DNA of 64,000 bases, from positions 19,219 to 83,218 of the IMG/VR virus record IMGVR_UViG_3300030430_004105. The stretch is one strand, 5' to 3'. This document shows, piece after piece, positions 53,252 through 61,855 of the stretch. Numbering within the stretch: the first letter of the stretch is position 1; each line of letters begins with the position of its first letter. The notes beneath the pieces are model-generated. The model was not told the origin of the DNA, searched no databases, and saw only the letters and a list, made by a program, of their open reading frames with translations. A program made the position numbers and the translations under genes. This DNA is from a virus.

Positions 53252-55933
53252 ATTATGTAGGACTTTCTCAACCAAATCGGTTATGATATCGTCCTTATCA
53301 TAATAGGGGGCTCGTTTGTCGGTATATGTACTGTCAATTTTAAATCTGTTCTTGACGTGTTTTTTAAATCCTGCGTCACTAACATTACCATCAGTACCGT
53401 CGTATTTGCCACTTGGTATAACTCTGACTGTCATGTATGATGATCCTCTTGGGTTTTGTATTGGCAATTCTGACGGGTGGTATTTGGCTTCTTTGACGTC
53501 ATCATCTTCATCGTCGTCCCTGTTTGGTTCAGGTTTAGATCCACCTATATGCACGGCTCCACTAGCCATAGTAGACGTTTCGTCTAGTTGCTCTGCCAAG
53601 ATCGATCTAACCATATCCTGAATAACAGTTATCGACTCTCTCACTTCTCCAGAGCCAAAAATAATACGAAGATAGTCTTCGAGGTTTTGCCCTACGAAGT
53701 CTTTGAGAAGTGAATCTACTGGGAGGTTATAAACTTTTTTCAAATCTAAAAGCAGTCTGAGATCAGTAGCACTAAAGTTATTCTTATCTAATCCGCTTGG
53801 TGTAGACTTCATAAACTTTGCAACTTTCTTTTGGTTTGATTTTGACAACACAGAAATATAATCTTGAACAGATGCATTAGCAGGTAACTTCTTTTGTCCT
53901 CTTGACGAGACAAGTCCTTTAGCAAGTTCTAACGCTTTTAATTCAATATCATCTGATATTTGTTGAATCAAGTCAGCAGAATTAGACATTAACTCAGCAA
54001 TAGATTGTGCATATTCAGGATCATGGTTAAAAGCAGGTACTAATTTTATTTCTACGTTATCCATATCTTCGTAAAATGAAAATCTTCCCATAGATCCCGG
54101 ATCATTTCTTTCTTTCTCTGACATTGCTAAGAAAAACTTTGAATACTCTTCAGGATAGAAATCGACGTCTTCATAGTTGTTTCTTTGATCTGCTGGTTGC
54201 ATAATTTCTGCTAATGCAGTGATAGGAGATGGACTTGGGCTGGATGACTCTACGACTTTAATATTACCAGATGCACCTTTCAATAGGAGATTCCAAAGTT
54301 CAATGGCTTTTTCATATGACACTTCGGTGCCGGAAAAAGGTAACAATCTTTTGGAGCCCTTTGGCGCAGATACAAAAATCAGAACCTCGTCTGCAATACC
54401 CGAAAGATGCTCAGCCATTAGTAGATGTCCTTTGTGTGGAGGCTTAAAAGAGCCCGGCATAACAGCAACTGTTCTAGTTCCTGTAGTAGTTACTATTGTT
54501 TGTTCTTCTGGTTCATCACCTAATTCACCTTCTACTGTATCTTGTAGTTCAGTTGACTCATTAACTGCTTTAGGTTTCCTTTGCATAGCCAAAGCAAGGT
54601 TACTTCCCATCCCATCTCTAATAAAATCACCAGTAATTTTTATTGGCTTGTCAACACCAAATAAATCTTTCGAACGCATTACAATACCTTCGTGACTGGT
54701 TAGAGCCTCATTTCCTACTTTTGATTTATTAACCAAAGTCTGTAGAACCGCTCTTCCAAGTAATCTAGTTGCGTGATAGAATACAGCACCAGATGCGAAA
54801 TCATAATATATGTCATCGTCTAAATCTGGGTGCGCCTCTTCGCTGAGAAGTTCTCTGATAGAGTACTGTTGCTCTCCTTGATCAGGTATCAAGGCTATAT
54901 AATTTGCTTTACTAAAACTAGATCTCACCTTACCATCAGAAAACGTGTATCTAGTTGAATATGATGGCTTCTCGATGTTTGTGTCATTTAACCAAGCAGA
55001 CAATGCTTGCGATGTAGACGTTTGTGAGTCCAATTTTATCTCTATAATCGTTCCTAGGACTTGAGTATAGTCAATGTCCACCTCACCTTTCATAGCCACT
55101 GTATCAAAGGGTGAGAGCGCTCTAAAGCCCTCTACGGTATTAGTCTCGTTAATGATCTTCACTAACTCATTCAGTGCAGCCTTTTGTTGATCATTGATTC
55201 TGATTTCTTTTGTTTTTCTTGTAGTCTTGCCTTCAGGGCTGTATATTTCGTTTAGTCCGTGAAAAGCAATGAAGTCTTCTCCGTATTTAACAGAGCCAAC
55301 TTGCCCATCAGGCTTTGAAGATTCATGAACAATATCATTGTTAAGACATACATTGGGATTATTCCACATGTCTAATACTCTTAGAACTGCTTCCATTTCT
55401 TGTGGTTTTGAATTTAGAGCATTGTTGAGGACAGTAAGGGCTATAGTTCCATCGTTCACAAAACCGTGTCCAGATGTGATCTTCTTTATGATCACGGGCT
55501 TTTTCTTCTTTCTGTGAATGATTGTTAGGTTAGTCCCAATATTTAGTTTGTCCATTGGTATACCCATGGCAACCAATTTGTGTAGAGGAATCTCCAATAC
55601 CTCATCAGTATCAAGTGCCTGTAAGACAGCCTTTTCGAATCTTTCTTTAAGTCTATCCGCAGTAACTCCTTCAACATCAATAGAAGCCCTAGACATTCTA
55701 TCAATAGCAAACTCTTTCTCGCCGGAGTTATTAACAACTAACCTGATCGGCCCGTTGATGCCATCAATCTTGATAGAAGGCGTAAATTTGTTTATATATT
55801 GCTCTGGGAGTCCCGGATTACCATCTTTACCAATAAAGAACTCTAACAAGTCTTTACCGTTCTGAACACTGTCCAGATCAAACGGATGCCACATATGCCC
55901 AACCGGGCCTTCCATCAATAATTGTCTGATCAT
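53234..55933 (-). CDS. Fusion of ligase-like covalent nucleotidyltransferase and HIGH-type nucleotidylyltransferase
   Basis: An 899-residue protein. The N-terminal half carries motifs of the ATP-grasping ligase superfamily: FTPSIKIDGINGPIRL (motif I, K-x-D-G), SHEGIVMRSKD (motif IV, E-G-I-V) and DKPIKITGDF (motif V, K-x-T). The C-terminal half has VAVMPGSFKPPHKGHLLMAE (the H-x-G-H site with G-S-F-x-P-x-H) and helical domains. A late VIQDMVRSILAEQLDE and the end VEKVLHNIIRLN resemble the recurrent terminal helix. I infer end-joining or RNA/DNA adenylylation, or virion-borne nucleotide chemistry. The two halves could also be structural remnants; catalytic residues look present. Confidence 0.75.
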   Translation of the reverse strand: MIRQLLMEGPVGHMWHPFDLDSVQNGKDLLEFFIGKDGNPGLPEQYINKFTPSIKIDGINGPIRLVVNNSGEKEFAIDRMSRASIDVEGVTADRLKERFEKAVLQALDTDEVLEIPLHKLVAMGIPMDKLNIGTNLTIIHRKKKKPVIIKKITSGHGFVNDGTIALTVLNNALNSKPQEMEAVLRVLDMWNNPNVCLNNDIVHESSKPDGQVGSVKYGEDFIAFHGLNEIYSPEGKTTRKTKEIRINDQQKAALNELVKIINETNTVEGFRALSPFDTVAMKGEVDIDYTQVLGTIIEIKLDSQTSTSQALSAWLNDTNIEKPSYSTRYTFSDGKVRSSFSKANYIALIPDQGEQQYSIRELLSEEAHPDLDDDIYYDFASGAVFYHATRLLGRAVLQTLVNKSKVGNEALTSHEGIVMRSKDLFGVDKPIKITGDFIRDGMGSNLALAMQRKPKAVNESTELQDTVEGELGDEPEEQTIVTTTGTRTVAVMPGSFKPPHKGHLLMAEHLSGIADEVLIFVSAPKGSKRLLPFSGTEVSYEKAIELWNLLLKGASGNIKVVESSSPSPSPITALAEIMQPADQRNNYEDVDFYPEEYSKFFLAMSEKERNDPGSMGRFSFYEDMDNVEIKLVPAFNHDPEYAQSIAELMSNSADLIQQISDDIELKALELAKGLVSSRGQKKLPANASVQDYISVLSKSNQKKVAKFMKSTPSGLDKNNFSATDLRLLLDLKKVYNLPVDSLLKDFVGQNLEDYLRIIFGSGEVRESITVIQDMVRSILAEQLDETSTMASGAVHIGGSKPEPNRDDDEDDDVKEAKYHPSELPIQNPRGSSYMTVRVIPSGKYDGTDGNVSDAGFKKHVKNRFKIDSTYTDKRAPYYDKDDIITDLVEKVLHNIIRLN

Positions 55934-55943
55934 ATTATATTCC

Positions 55944-57308
55944 TTATTTTAGTTTTAATATTTGTTCCATTAAGTTTCTGACATCCCGACGGAAAGATTC
56001 GTTCTTTTCTTTGTCATCTTTCTTCTTGGCTTGATCTTTCATGGACTTTTCAATAGCCTTTCCTCTTTTCTTTTCGTATCCAGAGAGTTTGCCATCTTTA
56101 TCTAAATCAGCCTTTTCAGGGTTTTCTAGTTCTTCGTTCTCGTATATGGGGGCATCTTTTTTCATAGTTTGAGATGCTGCCACGTCGAATATTTCTTCTG
56201 CTTCATAAGATTCAAGTTTAGGACGTACAGCAAATTCTTCATATTCACCGTCTTCTCTCATCACTGCCAGATTTAAATTCAGTACTCCATTGGGCTGCAA
56301 ACTGTTATTACCAAAAGGAATCACCGATATCGATCCGGCTATTTGTCCCGTTGAGGTTCCAGCGGATCCATAATATTTCATTGATTCTTCGACTTCATCT
56401 TTCTTCTTGCCTTTCTTCTTGTCGTCATCACGATTTCCAGTATTGCAGTGCATTTCTTCGACTTTCTTTTTTGCTTTCTTAACTTTCGGGTGTTTTTTCT
56501 CATCTTCATTTCCATCTTCATCTCTGTTTCCTGAATGCTCAGACTCGTTAAAAGCCTGAAGAACTTCAAGTTCATTGATAGAGACATTTCTCTTGATAGT
56601 TCCATCTCTAAAGCGAATATCATATTCAGTCACTTCTTGCAATTGCTCGTCCCAGTTATGATCTACTGTATAGGCTTCTTCACCTTCGTGCACTACGTGA
56701 TGGGCGCAGTAATGGTTGGGAGCAAATATTCTATCCGCACCTTCTTCAAGATCGTATTCCTTTTTCTTTCCACCGAAATTGAACTTCTCCATCAACAATT
56801 TGTTAAGTTCATTATTTTTGTTAGTTTTATATTTTCTCATTTTATTACTTCTCCTTTTAAATGAATTTTGTCGATGGATGGATTCCATCATTTGTCTTTT
56901 ATAACCGTCTTCCCAGTCACGGAAACACATATTACCCTTTAAATAGGCTTCTTTTTCCATATTTCTCAAATGTTGATCATTCTGTGCATAACCTTCTCCA
57001 ACAGCCCCAATCTTATCGAATTCACCTCTGAGATTTTGTCCGTGGTGGATTAACTCATGGGCAATAGATCTAAGTATGTCTTTAGGGTGCCTATTCGTCA
57101 CGTAGACAGTCACTGCTTTGTTTTGGGGATCATAGTAGGCTGTCCTCCCTAGAAGGACGTCAGCGTTATCCTCGTCGTCCTGAAGGGTAATACTGGGCAT
57201 GGACTTGAACCCAACCTTCTGCTGAACTGAGGAAGCCAAATCATCAATAAGAGGATTAAGATCCTTCAAGTTCATATTTGAGTTATTTCGAATTTTACAT
57301 TTCATCAT
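55944..57308 (-). CDS. Zincin metallopeptidase-like protein with C-terminal EF-hand
   Basis: A 454-residue protein. Residues about 80-145 hold SIAHELIHHGQNLRGEF (H-E-x-x-H-H) and EKEAYLKGN, whose Glu may be the third zinc ligand. The C-terminus has ADLDKDGKLSGYEKKRG, a canonical EF-hand loop (D-x-D-x-D-G-x-L-x-x-x-E). The middle is very acidic or basic (EKKHPKVKKAKKK). A protease carried in the virion or acting on capsid proteins is plausible. It lies between two virion-type genes; the last residues (RRDVRNLMEQILKLK) resemble the recurrent helix. Confidence 0.78.
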   Translation of the reverse strand: MMKCKIRNNSNMNLKDLNPLIDDLASSVQQKVGFKSMPSITLQDDEDNADVLLGRTAYYDPQNKAVTVYVTNRHPKDILRSIAHELIHHGQNLRGEFDKIGAVGEGYAQNDQHLRNMEKEAYLKGNMCFRDWEDGYKRQMMESIHRQNSFKRRSNKMRKYKTNKNNELNKLLMEKFNFGGKKKEYDLEEGADRIFAPNHYCAHHVVHEGEEAYTVDHNWDEQLQEVTEYDIRFRDGTIKRNVSINELEVLQAFNESEHSGNRDEDGNEDEKKHPKVKKAKKKVEEMHCNTGNRDDDKKKGKKKDEVEESMKYYGSAGTSTGQIAGSISVIPFGNNSLQPNGVLNLNLAVMREDGEYEEFAVRPKLESYEAEEIFDVAASQTMKKDAPIYENEELENPEKADLDKDGKLSGYEKKRGKAIEKSMKDQAKKKDDKEKNESFRRDVRNLMEQILKLK

Positions 57309-58972
57309 TTGATTTCCTTGATCACAGAACGTACATATCGATTAATTTTTTCTTCCAAATATTTGACATCTCCTTCTACATTTTTATCAATGATTTTTTT
57401 AATCTTCTTCATGAGAATTGGTGTAATCTTTTTGGCAACATCTTTACCAAGCCCACCTTTTTGAATTGCTCTGCCAACTGTTTGGCTAATATTGATTTTT
57501 CCTGCCTCTGGTTTTGCCATTGACATATCTTTAACATCAACTCCATCTTCTTTTCTGGCTTTTTCACCTGCAATTCTATCTTTATCGCCTGATATTTTCA
57601 TCTTCTTTTTCGCTTGCACATATCTTTTTTTGTACTTTCTACCTTCTTCAGGCTCAGAGAATTCACTATAAATTTGCATTTGAGTTATTCTAGTGTTAAT
57701 TGATTTACGAAGTTCTTTGAACTCTTCTTTTGATTCTTCATCTGCTGCTTTTAAAGCCTTTCCACCAGCAGTTCTAATTTTTCTCAAATCTAGGTACAAG
57801 TCATACATATCTACAAAGTTGTCATCATTATCCGTGTCTTTCATTTGTCTAATCACTTTTTTGTTCGTGAAGCCTAAATCTTGGAATTTTTTAATTGCTG
57901 CTTTTGCCAACGTCATCCATTTTTCAGGATCCATTAAAGAGGCAGTTTGTTTAACCAGTTTTGCCTCCAATAATTCAAGTTCGATCTCTCCAATAACTGA
58001 TTCTTTTAAATCTTTAGAGACACCTTTAAACTCAACACCATTTGCCCTCATTTGGTTAACGAGGTTCTTTGTGATTGTGATAGCGATTTCTTGTGCTTGC
58101 TTCACAGTCACGTCAACACCTTGAGCAGCAGCAGTCCTTTGTACCAAATTAATAATTGGACGTTGAACACTGCGCACAGTGATTGGCTTTTTAGATTCAG
58201 GAGATTTTTCTTCTGGCTTTTCTTCAGGGGACTTTTCTTCAGGTTTGTCATCTGGCTTATCGCCACCGCCATCACCGTCACCTCCGGTTCTACCACCTCC
58301 GCCTGTTCCGGGCTTTCTAAAGTCAACATACGCCTGATCTTCTGGTGGGAGTTTTGATTTTTTGCTTGTTGAACTTCCACTAATCACTTTATATCCAGCC
58401 AAAAGATCTTTTGGATCCATTCCCAGTGTTTCGGCAACTTTTACCAAAGTCTCGGCATTGTTAATTGCTTTGGTTCCGGGTTCCAGACTTGCCAATTGAT
58501 TATAAAGCATATTAGTTCTTAACACAAAAGCATCAACATTTCTCTTCATACCTTGGTAATTTGGATCGTTTGCCAACTCATCTGCTGTTTTTTCTTTATA
58601 ACCTTCCAAGGTAGAGAACAATTTCTTTGTTGCTTCATCTTCTAGAATTCTTCTAAGTTCGGCTCTAATTTGCTCTGCAGACATATTCCTGTCTCTAAAA
58701 TTCTGAGCCTTACCTCGTAAACCTTGTAGTATAGAGCCAAAAATTCCTTGCTTAGCAGGATCTTTAGCCTTTTCAGCCTCTTCATATATTAGTTCGTACA
58801 AATCGATTCTTGAAACTTTAGACAGTTCTGCTCTAGATTCATATTCGGGCAACAATGCTACCAGCCCTTGATATTCTGCCTCATTAAGAGATTCTTTTGC
58901 TTTTTTGAGCATGATTGCTCTTGCTGATTCTTCTTCAAAGATGATCATTTGTGCTTCGTTTAGTTTTTTCAT
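57305..58972 (-). CDS. Charged virion-type protein with Gly-rich and Pro/Glu repeats
   Basis: A 555-residue protein begun at ATG 58972 (GAGGG before it); the adjacent TTG at 58975 is unlikely. The start is MKKLNEAQMIIFEEESARAI. A Gly-rich run (residues about 220-240) is followed by short PEEKSPE repeats. The C-terminal part is basic and helical, ending KINRYVRSVIKEIK, the recurrent terminal helix. No enzyme domain is seen. Four bases of overlap join it to the zincin gene. A structural or scaffold-like role is inferred. Confidence 0.75.
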   Translation of the reverse strand: MKKLNEAQMIIFEEESARAIMLKKAKESLNEAEYQGLVALLPEYESRAELSKVSRIDLYELIYEEAEKAKDPAKQGIFGSILQGLRGKAQNFRDRNMSAEQIRAELRRILEDEATKKLFSTLEGYKEKTADELANDPNYQGMKRNVDAFVLRTNMLYNQLASLEPGTKAINNAETLVKVAETLGMDPKDLLAGYKVISGSSTSKKSKLPPEDQAYVDFRKPGTGGGGRTGGDGDGGGDKPDDKPEEKSPEEKPEEKSPESKKPITVRSVQRPIINLVQRTAAAQGVDVTVKQAQEIAITITKNLVNQMRANGVEFKGVSKDLKESVIGEIELELLEAKLVKQTASLMDPEKWMTLAKAAIKKFQDLGFTNKKVIRQMKDTDNDDNFVDMYDLYLDLRKIRTAGGKALKAADEESKEEFKELRKSINTRITQMQIYSEFSEPEEGRKYKKRYVQAKKKMKISGDKDRIAGEKARKEDGVDVKDMSMAKPEAGKINISQTVGRAIQKGGLGKDVAKKITPILMKKIKKIIDKNVEGDVKYLEEKINRYVRSVIKEIK

Positions 58973-58982
58973 CAATATACCC

Positions 58983-59318
58983 TCATTTTATAAACTTTTG
59001 ACATTTTTCGCCATAATGTATGAATTCTATCACATTTCCATCCGGATCTTTAAGATAAACACCAGTTGTTCCGTCTCTGTGGCTGATTCTGGTTCCACAT
59101 TCAGGCAAATGCTCAATATTGTTGCACAATATGCCAATATGGGGCTTTGAAGTGTCGAATTTCTTATCTAAAAGCGCAATATTAGTATTACCAACCTTTA
59201 GGCGAACATAATTTTCTTGACGGTGAGTAATTTCACCACTCAGAGCATCAAGATACCATTTTTCTGAAACCTCTAAATCATTAACCAGTAAAGCAACATG
59301 ATCCACAACAGAATCCAT
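58983..59318 (-). CDS. Glyoxalase/VOC-superfamily protein
   Basis: A 111-residue protein with VDHVALLVNDLEVSEKWYLD and the late GTTGVYLKDPDGNVIEFIHY, the classic paired beta-alpha-beta modules of the vicinal oxygen chelate fold. Metal ligands would be His7 and Glu of V-I-E-F, with further His or Gln possible. Substrate unknown; members act in glyoxalase, dioxygenase or antibiotic-binding roles. GGAG eight bases before ATG. Confidence 0.9.
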   Translation of the reverse strand: MDSVVDHVALLVNDLEVSEKWYLDALSGEITHRQENYVRLKVGNTNIALLDKKFDTSKPHIGILCNNIEHLPECGTRISHRDGTTGVYLKDPDGNVIEFIHYGEKCQKFIK

Positions 59319-59340
59319 AAATTATACTCCTTAACAGTAT

Positions 59341-59586
59341 CTAAGTAGTGCTTTTGCTTTCTATTTTGGCATTAATTGCCAAAATATTGACGATCTTGTT
59401 TTCAGATCCATCAACAACCTTAAGCATTGCCACTTTTCTTTCTTTGTGTAAGTCCAAATCAGTTACAACAAACTTTTTTAGAACAATTCCTTTCCTTTTT
59501 CTTCTCTCTTTGCTTATCTCTGTCCAAGAAATGAGATCACCAACACTTATTCTAGAAAAATTAGCCTCTCCAAGCACTTTTTTCAC
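59341..59586 (-). CDS. Small SH3-like barrel protein
   Basis: An 81-residue frame from GTG 59586 overlapping the stop of the previous gene as GTGA; the exact start is uncertain. The segment RISVGDLISWTE, then KGIVLKKF and VAMLKVVDGSEN, has the G-D-L-I/V-x-W ... G-I-V ... A-x-L pattern of a small barrel found in cyanophage hypothetical proteins. The 62267-62614 protein has a similar start (EIGDLVTFTES). The function is unknown. Confidence 0.65.
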   Translation of the reverse strand: MKKVLGEANFSRISVGDLISWTEISKERRKRKGIVLKKFVVTDLDLHKERKVAMLKVVDGSENKIVNILAINAKIESKSTT

Positions 59587-60083
59587 CTAGATTGAGTTGG
59601 ATTTTGCTGATTTATGTTTCTTTGAAGGTTTTTAAGTTCTCTATCCTGTTCTTCTTCCTCATCTTCCTCTTCTTCACGTCTTTTTTCTTCTTCTTCGGCT
59701 TGTTTTCTCAACGCATCTTCTAGTTCACCTGCTGCATCAGCGACATCTGACTCTTTGAGATAAGGATTGCCATCTTTGAGTACGTCTTTTATCGCTTGAA
59801 GCGTTTCTATAGAAGGATTTTCGTCTCCAATACCCGGAATGTTAGCATCTTCAATATCTTTCATGACTTTTTTGAGATCTGAAAGCCTAGATCCATATTT
59901 TGTAACCGCTCCAGACACCGCTTTGCCACTTGGTTTATGAGTTATGATGTATCCTTTGCCAGATTTATACGCAAAGAAGTGTTTTGTGTCTCCTCTGGAA
60001 GGTTTTACTTCCTCAAAGCCATCTTTTGTAGCGATTCTCGCTTCATTTGTGAATTTTCTCCAATTTTCAAATAATTTTTTCAT
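59583..60083 (-). CDS. Virion-type protein with MKKLFENWRKF leader
   Basis: A 166-residue protein. The start MKKLFENWRKFTNEARI is a leader seen often in marine T4-like phages, comparable to the short cleaved targeting peptides of T4 internal proteins (inference). The middle (HFFAYKSGKGYIITHKPSGK) is a small beta unit; the end is almost wholly Glu, Lys, Arg and Asp. It has AGAGGA inside the previous small frame as ribosome binding site. Confidence 0.72.
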   Translation of the reverse strand: MKKLFENWRKFTNEARIATKDGFEEVKPSRGDTKHFFAYKSGKGYIITHKPSGKAVSGAVTKYGSRLSDLKKVMKDIEDANIPGIGDENPSIETLQAIKDVLKDGNPYLKESDVADAAGELEDALRKQAEEEEKRREEEEDEEEEQDRELKNLQRNINQQNPTQSR

Positions 60084-60086
60084 AGT

Positions 60087-60260
60087 TTATAGTCCTCTGT
60101 ATACCTTATAAACGGCTTTTTCAAATTCCATGCCGCTTTCATACAACTCAACAACCCGACGGGCTGCATTGTGCGCTCACAAGCCGTATACGCCTGCTTC
60201 GTTGAACTTCTTCTCAAGTTTTTTAGTCATTTGTTCTTTCAATAATTTGTAATCTTCCAT
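60087..60260 (-). pseudogene. Small gene interrupted by one in-frame UGA (possible recoding)
   Basis: From ATG 60260 (AGGAAAAC before it) the frame gives 27 residues (MEDYKLLKEQMTKKLEKKFN, then EAGVYGL), a UGA at 60177-60179, then 29 more residues in the same frame (AHNAARRVVELYESGMEFEK, then AVYKVYRGL) to TAA at 60087. The second half looks like normal amphipathic helices, and the frame ends exactly three bases before the next ATG, whose ribosome binding site it contains. A hairpin (CAGCCC-GTC-GGGTTG) starts about ten bases after UGA. The cause may be a nonsense mutation, a sequencing error or readthrough. Confidence 0.6.
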
Positions 60261-60324
60261 TTTGTTTTCCTATTATATGCTTTAAAATATATTTTCGGAC
60301 ATTTTTTGGCTCAACTTTTGTTAA

Positions 60325-60843
60325 TTAGTCCGCTTTGATCTTTACCTTAAAGGTATTGTTTCCAGTAGTGTCATCTAAAGTGACAGTTTCACCATCATGT
60401 AACTTTTTCATGTCTGATTTTGAGATTGACACGTCAATTTCTATGTCATGACTGGCTTTTTTAATCTCACCCTCAGCAGATTCTTGCATCATGTGCTCAT
60501 CGTTTCCTAAATAATCTTCCAAATAGTGATATACTTTTGAAATATAGTCAGAAGCCTTAGTAATTTTGGCTTGAACCCACGCTGGAAGGTTTGCTTCACC
60601 TGCCATATCCATTCTAGAAGACAAAGATTGGGCATATCTGGCAGTTTTGTCTAATTGTCTGCTAGCCATAGACACTTCGTGATCCATTTCTCCAGTAATT
60701 GTCATGTTGGTGGCGTTGTGGGGCATCTGAGGTGTTGCTGAACTGTACATATCACCGCATCCTCCCTCATCTAAGTTTGCTTCTTTAGCCAATTCTTCGA
60801 TTAGCCACTTCATTTCTTCTTTCGTAAGATCGTAATTGCTCAT
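60325..60843 (-). CDS. Conserved large-phage protein, function unknown
   Basis: A 172-residue protein. It contains LPAWVQAKITKASDYISKVY then HYLEDYLGND, a helix-pair segment I know from uncharacterised, probably virion proteins of T4-like and giant phages. The start MSNYDLTKEEMKWLIEELAK is a helix similar in place to the recurrent terminal helices. It overlaps the stop of the next upstream gene. No catalytic motif. Confidence 0.75.
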   Translation of the reverse strand: MSNYDLTKEEMKWLIEELAKEANLDEGGCGDMYSSATPQMPHNATNMTITGEMDHEVSMASRQLDKTARYAQSLSSRMDMAGEANLPAWVQAKITKASDYISKVYHYLEDYLGNDEHMMQESAEGEIKKASHDIEIDVSISKSDMKKLHDGETVTLDDTTGNNTFKVKIKAD

Positions 60844-61499
60844 TTTTTCTTCTCCTTGTTCATTCTTTTGGTTTTTCTCTTTGATGCTTCTTTACGTTTC
60901 TCTGCATATTTGTAGGCTTTCTTTAATCTAGCCTTAACTTTTGGATCTTTGGCGTTTCTATAAGCCGCTCTAGATCTTTGATGTATCAAATTGATAATTT
61001 GAGACTGTCTTTTATGAGATTTTGACTTAAAACTTGACTTGGAAAGAGTGTCTTTTATGTCTTGAACTGATGCAAACTTCACTGAGACTGTGTCTTTGGG
61101 GTTTTCATCTGTATAAAGTCGCCTACTAGAGCCCTTTGGCTTCTTTCCAGTGCCAACTTTTGGATCTTTACCTTCATTTTTCTTGCTTCCACGATAACAA
61201 TCTTTGATTCCCTGAGATTTGCAACTTGCTTTTTGGGTAAATCCCATTTCATCACAAGGAGTTGACTTGCAATACGATGGAGACGCTCCTCTTTCAGTAA
61301 GTTGCTCCTCTTTTATATCTTCTTTGGCGTCTAGATAGGCTGCGATAGCCATCTTTCTTCTTTCTTTTTTTGATTTTCCCTTAAATTGAGGAGCATCAGA
61401 CTTATAAAAGTCTTTTACATAAGCACCAGCACCCATGGAAGGGTTAAGTTTCTCTTCAATATTGATTTTCTTCTTTCTTATTCTCACTTTAATAGACAT
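60840..61499 (-). CDS. Very basic Cys-containing virion-type protein
   Basis: A 219-residue protein from ATG 61499 (AGAGGTG before it). An in-frame GTG at 61511 has no site. The segment PSYCKSTPCDEMGFTQKASC then KSQGIKDCYRG gives four Cys in a spacing that can bind metal. The C-terminal half is Lys/Arg-rich (AYKYAEKRKEASKRKTKRMN). Similar segments occur in hypothetical proteins of large phages and resemble the Cys modules of the 46947-47999 protein. DNA binding in the capsid is possible. Confidence 0.72.
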   Translation of the reverse strand: MSIKVRIRKKKINIEEKLNPSMGAGAYVKDFYKSDAPQFKGKSKKERRKMAIAAYLDAKEDIKEEQLTERGASPSYCKSTPCDEMGFTQKASCKSQGIKDCYRGSKKNEGKDPKVGTGKKPKGSSRRLYTDENPKDTVSVKFASVQDIKDTLSKSSFKSKSHKRQSQIINLIHQRSRAAYRNAKDPKVKARLKKAYKYAEKRKEASKRKTKRMNKEKKK

Positions 61500-61532
61500 A
61501 TACGAAAACACCTCTGCATAAATAGTGATTTT

Positions 61533-61853
61533 TTACATTAGTTTGTCATAAAATAAGATCAATCCCATTAAAAATTGAATAACTGAGAATCCGGCGATCG
61601 CCTTGGTTTTAAAATCTTTTAATTCCTGAACCTCTTGCTTCAGTTGCTTGAGTTGTGTTGGGGAGGTAATCTCATCGATTCTCTCTTTCCAGTTCTTTAG
61701 TTCGGCTACACTTCCTTGTTGTACCTTTACTTCAGCAATCTGAGTCTTAACTTCTTGAATCTCATTACGCAACTCTGACATTCCGTTGTTTAAGTCTTGC
61801 AATTGTTGCAAAACCATCTTACTGTACACATCCCATCCTGCTCCTGATTCCAT
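61533..61853 (-). CDS. Coiled-coil protein with C-terminal membrane helix
   Basis: A 106-residue protein. Residues about 10-85 form a long heptad pattern (MSELRNEIQEVKTQIAEVKV and LKQLKQEVQELKDFK). Residues about 87-103 (AGFSVIQFLMGLILFYD) form one membrane helix near the end. A tail-anchored topology suits a membrane-bound accessory protein, perhaps of lysis or assembly. It lacks the charged short tail of classical holins. It overlaps nothing and has a 2-base gap to the Nudix gene. Confidence 0.75.
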   Translation of the reverse strand: MESGAGWDVYSKMVLQQLQDLNNGMSELRNEIQEVKTQIAEVKVQQGSVAELKNWKERIDEITSPTQLKQLKQEVQELKDFKTKAIAGFSVIQFLMGLILFYDKLM

Positions 61854-61855
61854 TT

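Noticed and set aside
60087-60260. Selenocysteine insertion at the in-frame UGA
   Set aside because: The hairpin after UGA is not shown to match a SECIS element, no Cys-type redox motif surrounds the codon, and no selenocysteine tRNA is in the window. Kept only as general recoding or mutation.
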